A stretch of 9,737 bases of DNA from Ohtaekwangia sp966211525 (GCA_966211525.1 CBIHOZ010000229.1:1-9737); one strand, 5' to 3'; numbered from the stretch's first letter, positions 1 through 6,194 are shown. Program-made: numbers and translations. The notes: generated from the sequence alone by a model not told the origin.

Positions 1-273
1 TGTTGTATGTTTGTGCTATCAGAATGTATAGCAATTAGGGAATTGGACAGTACTGCACTATAGATGTAGGGCGAATTGATTAAGATATATAAAAGCAGAG
101 ACTATGAAGCAGGAATATTTGGGCTATATATAATAATGCGAACATCAATATAATTGCTGTGTCTAATCCGGCTAATTGCAGTCGGTTTTATTACTTTCTA
201 TACAAAGTAGGTCAAAGTTCTTACAATGTATACCAAAACGGGGAAGCTTGATTTTTCGGTTGTTGTATGTTTG
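1..273 (+). repeat. 13-bp direct repeat containing a promoter-like box, at 1-13 and 261-273
   Basis: The word TGTTGTATGTTTG occurs identically at 1-13 and 261-273, 260 bp apart. Each copy includes TATGTTTG, which fits the Bacteroidota -7 consensus TAnnTTTG. No clear -33 TTTG box is seen at the right distance before the second copy, and the first copy is at the window edge. The repeat may mark two related promoters or be a short chance duplication. No gene is recognised between the copies. Confidence 0.3.
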
Positions 274-355
274 AAACATCGTAAAAATAAAGGGAATAGT
301 AACTATAACTACTTAAAATGAGAATGGATTATATAAGTAAATGTTCACACGAAGA

Positions 356-444
356 ATTGTGGCCCGAAAAATCCTTATTGTGGCCCACTTCCGTCCATTG
401 TGGTTCGAAAAATCCCTATTGTGGTCAACTTCCGTCCATTGTGG
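356..444 (+). repeat. TTGTGG iteron array 1, five copies
   Basis: ATTGTGG begins at 356, 377, 397, 418 and 438, so spacing alternates 21, 20, 21, 20 bp. The array is also a 41-bp higher-order repeat: 356-396 and 397-437 differ at about five positions, and a partial third copy follows. Spacers alternate between a GAAAAATCC type and an ACTTCCGTCC type. Spacing near two helical turns places each copy on the same DNA face, as in protein-binding iterons or recombinase arm sites. Confidence 0.85.
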
Positions 445-570
445 CCCAATCACGGTACTTACGCCATTCAACTATAGTATGTTTACAGTATGAATATATC
501 AGGTTCTTCAATTCAGGCTAACACAAGTTAAATTGGTAGTTGCTTATTCAGGCTACGACTATACTAGACA

Positions 571-657
571 AATGTGGCAATATCGTACCCATTGTGGCAA
601 AATCGAGGCGATTGTGATCTACTTCCGGCCATTGTGTACTACTTCAGTCCATTGTGG
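571..657 (+). repeat. TTGTGG iteron array 2, five copies
   Basis: Copies begin at 571 (AATGTGG), 591, 611 (ATTGTGA), 631 (ATTGTGT) and 651, with exact 20-bp spacing. The third and fourth copies have changed in the last G. The sequence after the last copy (AATCACGGTA, then a diverged CATTCAAC) matches the sequence after the last copy of array 1, so the two arrays share ancestry beyond the core repeat, offset by 213 bp. Confidence 0.8.
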
Positions 658-1096
658 CAAAATCACGGTAGTCGCGTCATTCAACCTTCGTATCTATGCA
701 CCAGCGATAGTAAAGGAGGCTTAAATAGAAGGTTGCCAATTAGTACTGAACCTTTCCATTGTAGTATGTCGATCAGATACGAAATCTGATACCTGCAAAG
801 TGTATCGGGTATACTTTAGAGAATCTATATATGATTCTGTGTACAGGCGGTAGGTCATACACGAATAGAGACGAAGCGGAGAAGACAAGCTATAGGCATG
901 TTTGACGTAGCATACAGTCGATCATTGTTATATGTAACGATATATATAGTGGTAGAAACAAGAGTAAATATAGAAATGAGTTTTTACGATTTGCATTGTG
1001 TTACTCACAGCGTAATTTAAATTTTATAATATATACCGGGGGTGAACGCGATTATAAAAAGAGCAAAGCGATTGATAAAGGTACATCAACAAAAGA

Positions 1097-1163
1097 TTTG
1101 TGGTCCAATTTTTACCAATGTGGTCCAATAATTACCAATTGTGGTCCAAAAAATCCTTTGTGG
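1097..1163 (+). repeat. TTGTGG iteron array 3, four copies
   Basis: The core repeat starts at 1097 (TTTGTGG), 1117 (AATGTGG), 1138 (ATTGTGG) and 1157 (TTTGTGG), spaced 20, 21 and 19 bp. Three copies are followed by TCCAA and the last by CCATA. The spacer after the third copy (AAAAAATCCTT) resembles the GAAAAATCC spacer of array 1. This array lies about 275 bp before the recombinase start codon. Confidence 0.8.
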
Positions 1164-1238
1164 CCATATCGCGACTTGCAGCCCAAAACTTTTATGAAGC
1201 AAGTCCGTATCTTTGCTAAAGTATAGGAAGTAAATAGC

Positions 1239-1256
1239 CTATATATAAATATATAG
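1239..1256. repeat. 18-bp AT-rich palindrome
   Basis: CTATATAT and ATATATAG flank a central AA and form a perfect inverted repeat. It lies about 75 bp after the last iteron of array 3. It could be an easily melted element beside an origin, or a promoter-region feature. TATATA-type words are common in the non-coding parts of this window, so it may have no special role. Confidence 0.4.
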
Positions 1257-1437
1257 TGTATGGGTTGAGGGAAAGTTAACGTGAGTATGTATCGCTAAAT
1301 ATTAAAATATGGCAGAGAGTTATATTGATTTTCCGGATGAATACAAATCGTATTACCTGGACAGAGCAGAACAATAGACTCGATGAAGCTGCGGATAGTA
1401 TTAAATGAAGGGAATGAATTGAGGGGAAGATTAAATT

Positions 1438-2604
1438 ATGGCTGTAGCATTAAGAGAAAAGAAGATTTCCGGAGGAAAAAAGGTATCGTTTTATCTGGAT
1501 ATATACCACTGCGGGAAGCGCTGGTATGAATTTTTGAAGATACACGCAAGAACAGAAAAACCAACACCGGCAGATAAGTCGAATCGCCAACTGGCTGAAG
1601 AAATATGTATCAGACGCCAGCATGAATTGACGGTAGACAATCATGGACTGCTGGACAGGCAAATGAAGCTTGGAGATTTTGTAAGCTTCTTTGAACAATA
1701 TATAGGTGCAAAGAAGGCAAATAACAATTTGTCTTCAACACTTTCGAAGCTAAAACAATTTACCGGAAAACAGTCGCTGCCCATTTTCAAAGTCACAACA
1801 CAATGGCTTAAAGAATTTGAAGGCTTTCTGTTAAAGTCTGTCTCGGTAAACTCAGCTCTAAGCTACTTAACAAACATTGGTGTTTCGCTAAACTATCTGG
1901 TGCGTAAGCAAGTCATTCCCCGTAACCCGTGGCATGCTATACCGAAAAGCGAACGACTGAAAAAGAAAGAAACCAAGCGCACGGCATGGACTATACAGGA
2001 GCTTGAAACACTTGCCTCAACGCCATGCCCGATCAAAAAACAATTCAAACAAGCATTCCTGTTTGCCTGCTTTACAGGACTTCGTTGGAGCGATACCAAT
2101 GGTCTAAAGTGGTCGAACATTGTAGAGCGTTTTTTGGATGGGAAGAAAGAATGGTTTATTCAGTTCGAGCAACAAAAAACAAAATCGCTTGAATACTTTC
2201 CGTTATCCGATCAGGCAGTAAATATACTTCAAGCCCGAAAACAGGAATCAGCCGGTATGGATGATGGCGGCTATATATTCCCGGAGGTAAAGGAGACAGA
2301 CAAAAAGAACAGGCTTGTGCAAGCCCGTGTAAATTATGCGCTCAAAAAATGGGCGAAGGCTGCCGGCCTTGATCACACGCGCATGCGCTTTCATACCGGG
2401 CGACATTCGTATGCTACGAATCTGTTAGAACTCACCGGTGAACTATATACCGTATCCAAACTACTTGGTCACAAGAGCATACAGACTACGCAAATCTACG
2501 CGCAGGTTCGCGATACCGTAAAATATGCTGCCGTTAAATCACTCCCTTGTATTCCGCTGCCAACGGATTCTATTGTAGTTCCGGAGGACAAGATTGCAGC
2601 CTAG
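1438..2604 (+). CDS. Tyrosine recombinase (phage/ICE-type integrase)
   Basis: A site-specific recombinase that cuts and rejoins DNA through a 3'-phosphotyrosine intermediate, normally to integrate or excise a mobile element. The 388 residues fit the family's usual length. The N-terminus (about 1-75) resembles the arm-type DNA-binding domain of Bacteroidota integrases; residues about 78-165 are the SAM-like core-binding domain; about 180-365 form the catalytic domain. Visible catalytic residues are Arg216 (TGLRWSD), a likely Lys247 (QQKTKS), His319 and Arg322 (FHTGRHSYAT), His345 (LLGHKS) and the nucleophile Tyr354 (TTQIYAQ). All are present, so it appears active. The ATG follows a purine-rich stretch and its frame is closed upstream. 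It sits after three iteron arrays and is followed 36 bp later by an excisionase-like gene. The target site and element ends were not found. Confidence 0.95.
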   Translation: MAVALREKKISGGKKVSFYLDIYHCGKRWYEFLKIHARTEKPTPADKSNRQLAEEICIRRQHELTVDNHGLLDRQMKLGDFVSFFEQYIGAKKANNNLSSTLSKLKQFTGKQSLPIFKVTTQWLKEFEGFLLKSVSVNSALSYLTNIGVSLNYLVRKQVIPRNPWHAIPKSERLKKKETKRTAWTIQELETLASTPCPIKKQFKQAFLFACFTGLRWSDTNGLKWSNIVERFLDGKKEWFIQFEQQKTKSLEYFPLSDQAVNILQARKQESAGMDDGGYIFPEVKETDKKNRLVQARVNYALKKWAKAAGLDHTRMRFHTGRHSYATNLLELTGELYTVSKLLGHKSIQTTQIYAQVRDTVKYAAVKSLPCIPLPTDSIVVPEDKIAA

Positions 2605-2640
2605 TAAAAACGAAACACATCACAATTAATAAAACTATAT

Positions 2641-2982
2641 ATGGAGCAAGGGATATACTTATCAGGAATCAGTAAGGCCGAACTGAAAGATCTAATCAGG
2701 GAGTCGGTATCGGAAATTTTGAAAGAGAGTAAGGATTGTATTAAGACCGTGCCGGATATACTGAGTATAAAGCAGGCCGCTGCATTCCTCGATGCGAAGG
2801 TCACTACGATATACGAAAAGACATCGGATAAAATTATACCGCAATACAACAATGTAAAGCGTCTTTAATTCAGGCGCGATTAACTGTAAGCATGTATACA
2901 TAAAGTAAAAGTAAAAACGGTGGATGAGTTGCAAAGCGAAGCTGTTTCCTATAGGCTGAGGAAAAAACAACTAGGTATATAA
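2641..2982 (+). pseudogene. Excisionase-like helix-turn-helix gene interrupted by three in-frame TAA codons
   Basis: The intact frame (2641-2868) gives 75 residues: a helical start, then an HTH of the MerR/excisionase type at about 40-75 (DILSIKQAAAFLDAKVTTIYEKT, with IIPQY and VKRL following). Family members continue with a Tyr-Phe strand, an Asp-x-Leu motif and a lysine-rich tail ending in an Ala-Glu-Ile-type helix. Reading on in the same frame gives stop-FRRD-stop-L-stop-ACIHKVKVKTVDELQSEA and onward to a final TAA at 2980-2982, which matches that expected tail with no frameshift. The TAA codons are at 2866, 2881 and 2887. The simplest reading is a gene recently broken by nonsense changes, leaving a product without its wing and tail. 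Such proteins assist excision by the neighbouring recombinase. The HTH call is fairly sure; the extension is inferred from family memory. Confidence 0.65.
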
Positions 2983-3022
2983 CACACAATAAAAACAGTA
3001 ATAACTAAAAACAAACAAAAGT

Positions 3023-3286
3023 ATGAGAACGCGAAATTTTGAAGTACCTGCCGATCTGATCACAGAATTTGCGCAGATCATGGAAGATCACGAACTGGAT
3101 AATGTGATCGAGGGAGTAACCGAAGATGGCGAGATTGAGATCAGTGTAGACTATGAGCCTGCTCAAAAGAAAGTCATTGAGCAGATACATGAAATCATTG
3201 ATCGTTACCACGATGAGAACGAATTGGACGACCTGGAGGAAGAGAGTGAAGAAGAGGAAGAGGAAGAAGAGGATGACGAAAACTAA
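3023..3286 (+). CDS. Small acidic-tailed hypothetical protein
   Basis: An 87-residue protein with no assigned function. The first half looks like a small folded domain: a strand-like start (RNFEVPADL), a helix (about 11-30), a Gly-Glu-Ile-Glu-Ile-type strand pair (about 31-46), and a second helix at about 47-62. From about 67 to the end it is almost entirely Glu and Asp. Similar short acidic proteins are, from memory, common in Bacteroidota mobile elements, where their function is unknown. A highly acidic tail can mimic DNA or bind basic partners, but this is only a suggestion. It is the first gene of a four-gene + strand row, with a 67-bp gap before the next. The frame is strongly coding by composition. 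Confidence 0.8.
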   Translation: MRTRNFEVPADLITEFAQIMEDHELDNVIEGVTEDGEIEISVDYEPAQKKVIEQIHEIIDRYHDENELDDLEEESEEEEEEEEDDEN

Positions 3287-3353
3287 AGTAAACCGGTATT
3301 TATATATCTGAGCACACAAACAAAATGTATCACTTTAAAAGCAATTTAAAATT

Positions 3354-3695
3354 ATGAGCGCAGCAAATGAACAATCAAAAAAAGCGGATGAACAAAGTAA
3401 AACCGCGGTAGTAAAACAGCAGGAGGCCACATCGGCGTTAGCAGAAATAGCCGGTCATTGTATCGTGGGATTAGTAGGTTACTTCTTTGGGAAAAGCACG
3501 GGCGAGTCAGCGCAGGAGAAAGAAAATAAAGAATTGAAAGCCAAGCTGAATGCACAAAAGGCGCAGAACCTAAAATTGCAAAATGCCTTGTATGGTATAA
3601 GGAATGCACAGCAAGGTGATCAACAACACAAACAGAAATCTTCTTTCATAAATCCTAAAACTGGTAAGCCTCTGAAGACGATCTGGCTTGACTAA
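3354..3695 (+). CDS. Glycine-rich membrane segment plus coiled-coil protein
   Basis: A 113-residue protein of unknown function. Residues 1-27 are polar and contain a repeated EQSKxA motif. Residues about 28-50 form a hydrophobic stretch with glycines at 34, 39, 42, 46 and 50, like a glycine-zipper membrane segment. Residues about 52-85 are Lys/Glu/Gln/Ala rich and should form a coiled coil, and the end is basic (INPKTGKPLKTIWLD). There is no signal peptidase site. A single-pass membrane protein with a cytoplasmic coiled coil is the likeliest form; small holin-like or membrane-anchoring proteins have a comparable layout, but no family was recognised. It lies between the acidic protein and the gene at 3757. 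Confidence 0.7.
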   Translation: MSAANEQSKKADEQSKTAVVKQQEATSALAEIAGHCIVGLVGYFFGKSTGESAQEKENKELKAKLNAQKAQNLKLQNALYGIRNAQQGDQQHKQKSSFINPKTGKPLKTIWLD

Positions 3696-3756
3696 ATCGT
3701 AAAGCGTAAAACCGGATGTGTAAAACGCAATTGTAAACGTAAAATACAAGTGTAAA

Positions 3757-4050
3757 ATGAAAAGGAATAAACACCGCCATGCGGTATCACTTCGAGATAG
3801 GGAAACCGTAAAACGCTTTACGGTTCCCGGTGATGTTCTTGTGGATGTACTATATGTTGTTAACCGCAGTGGAATACGCTACCAGATCACCGAAGTTAAC
3901 CGGGATCAAAGCAATGTTACCTTGCGCCTGTCGTGCGATGGCTCGGGTAAGTTTGAAGAGCAGGCCATTGAAAATATAGACTGTATGATCAGTGACTATA
4001 TGAATTTTCAGACGGGTGGGCCGGATGAATCATTTTACGATGAACTCTAA
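3757..4050 (+). CDS. Small hypothetical protein with basic N-terminus
   Basis: A 97-residue protein not recognised as any family. The first 20 residues are basic and His-rich (MKRNKHRHAV). Residues about 21-60 suggest alternating beta strands (FTVPGDVLVDVLYVV, IRYQITEV, NVTLRLSC), as in a small beta-barrel, and the C-terminus is acidic. The start ATG is fused to a copy of the GTAAAA word at 3752, and the end carries a reverse copy (4033) inside its last codons. A strong hairpin lies 43 bp inside the gene (3800-3828). It ends 12 bp before the next ATG, so it is probably co-transcribed and translated with the zinc-ribbon gene. Confidence 0.75.
   Translation: MKRNKHRHAVSLRDRETVKRFTVPGDVLVDVLYVVNRSGIRYQITEVNRDQSNVTLRLSCDGSGKFEEQAIENIDCMISDYMNFQTGGPDESFYDEL
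3800..3828 (+). other. Strong hairpin inside the start of the 3757 gene
   Basis: GGGAAACCGTAAA (3800-3812) and TTTACGGTTCCC (3817-3828) form a 12-bp stem with one bulged A and a four-base loop ACGC. Both arms contain the CGTAAA word. It lies 43 bp after the start codon, where a folded mRNA could affect translation. It may equally be two facing binding sites. Confidence 0.65.
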
Positions 4051-4062
4051 ATTTTACGATTG

Positions 4063-5433
4063 ATGCAAAAAAGATGTACCTATTGCGATCAACCTTTCCG
4101 GAGTCCGCGCAGCAACCGGAAATACTGCTCTGATAATTGCAGGCAGATGGCCTATTATGCACGCAATGGTTTTTTGCAGGCGCAAGGCCAGCATGTTGGT
4201 TCTGTCGATGGCGGTAACTATATACAAGCACCTTTTACCGTAAAATACAATGGGCGGCCTGCTGTAAAAGACGTAAAATATGTAAAGCCTGTACAAAACG
4301 TAAAACAGCAAGGTGAAGTAATTAGTGAGGCCATGCTTGCGACACTGACTGAGCGTATACTTTCGCTGATTGAAGAAAGAATCGATCAAAAACTGGAAAC
4401 CGTAAAATACGGATTGAGTGATACTGTAAAACACGTTAACGTAAAAGAACCGTTAAACGTAAAAGACAGAGCATCCGTAAAACGTAACTTTACGTCAAAT
4501 ATACTTGCTGGCAACCCCGACAGTACAATGTGCCGAGTACAACCATTTGCAGGGCTGTACGGCAATAGCGTTAGCGTAAAACATGATAGCAGAGATATTG
4601 TAAAAGATGATATTGCTGTAAAATATGAAAGTACTTTACGCTATCCAGCACCATCCGTAAAAGACGATACTGATTTTACGGATGACGGTGAAAATGAGCT
4701 TGAACTTGAACACGTACAGGTGCAGGAACTCATGGATGATAATGATTCATACGATGTGGAAATTGAGGAGGAAGATCAGGACGAGGATATGAAGGAAGAA
4801 CAAAGCGAAGATGATACTTTAAAACGCGCGCCTGCATCGTGTAATTTACGTCAACACTTTATGGCAACAACGGATCACAAGGACATTGATGAGGACACAG
4901 ATATAGCTCCTGCAGATATAGGTAAAGATGTTATCGTAAAAAACGTAAACAAGGTACCGGTAAATCATAAAGACAAGTATGAATGGATTGAACCGGCTAT
5001 CTCGGAAGAAATTATACACTTCCTCCGGAAGCGACCCAATATAGATACGCACCTTGAAGCACTTGGCATAGGTGACGAAAGGCGTGATTGTGTAAAGGCA
5101 TTAACTTATTCAAAATGCCTGATTCGAAATGTAATCCGGTTGTCAGACGGCCCCGCTGTTAATGCGGAGACCTTTGTCGCACTTACCAATACATTCACGA
5201 AGCTTGTTCGCTCAAATTTGTTCACATCCCTCCCTGTATGGTTTGATACGTATACATCAACGATCTGTAATTTACAGTCTAAGTTGCGTAGTATGGGAAT
5301 GGCCTGTGAAGACAATGAGCCGGTCAGAATCAGGTTATCCCGAAATATGAAGGCTCAGTTAATGGCCATCCGATTCGATCTGGAATACTACGTTGGCGAC
5401 ATCAGCTTTAAGGAGATTTCATTACCGGGTTAG
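4063..5433 (+). CDS. Zinc-ribbon protein with Val-Lys-rich and acidic low-complexity regions
   Basis: A 456-residue protein of unknown function. The ATG at 4063 is preferred; a TTG at 4060 would add one residue. The N-terminus has Cys5-x2-Cys8 and Cys22-x3-Cys26 (CTYC, YCSDNC) followed by RQMAYYARNG, typical of a small zinc ribbon seen in bacterial DNA-associated proteins. A helical segment at about 85-112 may be a coiled coil. About 60-200 is low complexity with many Val-Lys pairs, about 209-252 is very acidic, and about 305-456 looks like a helical folded domain. All 16 Val-Lys pairs use GTA plus AAA or AAG (14 GTAAAA, 2 GTAAAG), although valine elsewhere in the protein uses other codons. 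The gene is thus itself a carrier of the repeated word. An initiator or partition-type protein with sites in its own gene is one possibility; this is inference. Confidence 0.8.
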   Translation: MQKRCTYCDQPFRSPRSNRKYCSDNCRQMAYYARNGFLQAQGQHVGSVDGGNYIQAPFTVKYNGRPAVKDVKYVKPVQNVKQQGEVISEAMLATLTERILSLIEERIDQKLETVKYGLSDTVKHVNVKEPLNVKDRASVKRNFTSNILAGNPDSTMCRVQPFAGLYGNSVSVKHDSRDIVKDDIAVKYESTLRYPAPSVKDDTDFTDDGENELELEHVQVQELMDDNDSYDVEIEEEDQDEDMKEEQSEDDTLKRAPASCNLRQHFMATTDHKDIDEDTDIAPADIGKDVIVKNVNKVPVNHKDKYEWIEPAISEEIIHFLRKRPNIDTHLEALGIGDERRDCVKALTYSKCLIRNVIRLSDGPAVNAETFVALTNTFTKLVRSNLFTSLPVWFDTYTSTICNLQSKLRSMGMACEDNEPVRIRLSRNMKAQLMAIRFDLEYYVGDISFKEISLPG

Positions 5434-5871
5434 TCTTACCGTAAAATATGCTACAGATATATACTCGTAATTTTACGCTTACATCTTTATCGATTTACGT
5501 AAAATGCCTGGGAGCAGCTCTCCGACGGATTTCGATTTTACCCATTTGAATGAACGTCTTGCTCACATTTGAAGTAAGAAATCATTACTTTTTACCTATA
5601 GTATTTTACGTAAGGGAAACTGTAAAATGAGTGGTTTCGGACTTATCGTATTTTACACTTAGGTCAAAAGAAGCCCTGAAAACTCTCAGGAAAAAGATGC
5701 CCACTAGCTGAAAGGAACTAACGCGCAAAGAATTATGGCGACAGATACCTGATATACTCCTACAAACTATTGCGACAGTTCGATGGATCACTAAACTTTC
5801 TTTGTAAAGCCCCTTTATTGATGGCAAATTCAACGCATTGGTTAAATTCAACTAAGACAAAATTTGAACTG
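5434..5871. other. Convergent intergenic region rich in the GTAAAA word
   Basis: No convincing gene lies between the convergent genes ending at 5433 and 5872. Short open frames on both strands lack coding character. The first 225 bp carry eight GTAAAA/TTTTAC copies plus facing pairs: CGTAAAAT at 5440-5447 with ATTTTACG at 5470-5477, and the palindrome TTTACGTAAA at 5494-5503. After about 5660 the word disappears. A weak 5-bp stem (5675-5690) is the only terminator-like structure seen. Confidence 0.5.
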
Positions 5872-6165
5872 TTACGTTCTACAATTCAGTTTGAATACTG
5901 CCATTGGCCTGCCCGGAGCATTCGTAAATTCATAGTCAACGATTGTCAGCAATCCACGCACTCTGAAAAGTCTTAGATTACTCATAACATAATTTTCGTT
6001 GACCACTGTCCGGTCTTCCTTTAGTTCATTTACCACCTGATCAATTGTAAAAGGAGCCGTGTCATAACTATATATTACCCTTAGCAGGCTTACACGAATG
6101 GCCGTTGCTTTTATATCATACTGATCAAGGATTTGATAGTAGAACGAGGTTTTGTAATAAGCCAT
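5872..6165 (-). CDS. Winged-helix protein resembling the Fur DNA-binding domain
   Basis: A 97-residue protein whose order of helices and wing resembles the N-terminal domain of Fur-family repressors: a first helix (about 8-16), KATAIRVSLLRVIYSY as the 'x-T-x-x-R-x-x-L' helix (about 19-34), an 'FTIDQVVNELKE' helix (39-50), a recognition helix in NENYVMSNLRLFRVRGLL (56-73), and a two-strand wing ending in MAVFKL. It stops where Fur proteins continue into their metal-binding dimerisation domain, and it has only one cysteine (Cys95) and no histidine cluster, so metal sensing is unlikely. It would bind DNA as a stand-alone winged helix. The gene follows the 6195-6482 gene by 29 bp on the same strand, which suggests co-transcription. 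The family link is a judgement from pattern, without a search. Confidence 0.65.
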   Translation of the reverse strand: MAYYKTSFYYQILDQYDIKATAIRVSLLRVIYSYDTAPFTIDQVVNELKEDRTVVNENYVMSNLRLFRVRGLLTIVDYEFTNAPGRPMAVFKLNCRT

Positions 6166-6194
6166 ACGACAGACTTCCTTTAAATCAACTGAGA

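Larger units (their letters stand above)
1..1437. other. Long gene-free region carrying repeat arrays, upstream of the recombinase
   Basis: No reading frame here looks like a real protein. The short open frames that exist (up to 76 codons) run through the repeat arrays, and their sequence is simply the repeat translated in different frames. A 22-codon frame at 1309-1377 and a frame starting at 1383 and overlapping the recombinase start are also unsupported. What the region does hold is three arrays of a TTGTGG repeat (356-444, 571-657, 1097-1163), a related stretch following the first two arrays, and an AT-rich palindrome at 1239-1256. Lying directly before a recombinase gene, it could be an attachment region with arm-type sites, or a replication origin with iterons. 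Neither an attachment core nor an initiator gene could be identified. Confidence 0.6.
3690..5660. repeat. Dense field of the word (C/T)GTAAAA on both strands
   Basis: Counted by eye, GTAAAA or its complement TTTTAC occurs 31 times in this stretch. Forward copies start at 3706, 3720, 3739, 3752, 3808, 4240, 4264, 4273, 4300, 4402, 4426, 4441, 4459, 4477, 4576, 4600, 4618, 4657, 4936, 5441, 5499 and 5622. Reverse copies start at 4033, 4052, 4233, 4674, 5471, 5536, 5590, 5604 and 5651. The base before is mostly C, then T, and the base after is usually T, C or G. Shorter CGTAAA/TTTACG variants add more, including a perfect palindrome TTTACGTAAA at 5494-5503. The copies span genes and non-coding DNA alike, which suggests binding sites rather than a protein-level repeat. 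Spacing is irregular (9-24 bp in clusters). Confidence 0.85.

Noticed and set aside
356..657. CRISPR array
   Set aside because: Repeats are only about 7-10 bp with spacers of about 10-13 bp that are themselves partly repeated, so this does not fit CRISPR repeat and spacer sizes.
318..789. Open frames of 63-71 codons through iteron arrays 1 and 2
   Set aside because: Their residues are the TTGTGG repeat read in different frames (His-Cys-Gly, Ile-Val-Ala, Leu-Trp), with overlapping frames equally open and no domain pattern.
797..817. Imperfect 21-bp palindrome AAAGTGTAT...ATACTTT
   Set aside because: Several mismatches and no adjacent gene to regulate; AT-rich near-palindromes are frequent in this stretch.
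996..1226. 76-codon frame through iteron array 3
   Set aside because: It runs through the same repeat and the start region has no coding character; it is best explained as non-coding DNA.
1309..1377. 22-codon frame MAESYIDFPDEY... before the recombinase
   Set aside because: It is plausible in composition but too short, with no supporting promoter or conservation evidence; it could be a leader peptide, but this cannot be supported.
2866..2982. Reassignment of TAA as a sense codon in this element
   Set aside because: Several neighbouring genes end at TAA with no sensible continuation (3286, 3695, 4050), so general recoding is unlikely; local gene decay is simpler.
5675..5690. CCTGA/TCAGG stem as a terminator for the zinc-ribbon gene
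   Set aside because: Only 5 bp of stem with a 6-base loop and no proper T run; too weak to call.
5606..5976. Overlapping open frames on both strands (5606-5851 minus, 5770-5976 plus)
   Set aside because: Neither has domain-like composition; one overlaps the GTAAAA field and the other the end of the winged-helix gene on the opposite strand.
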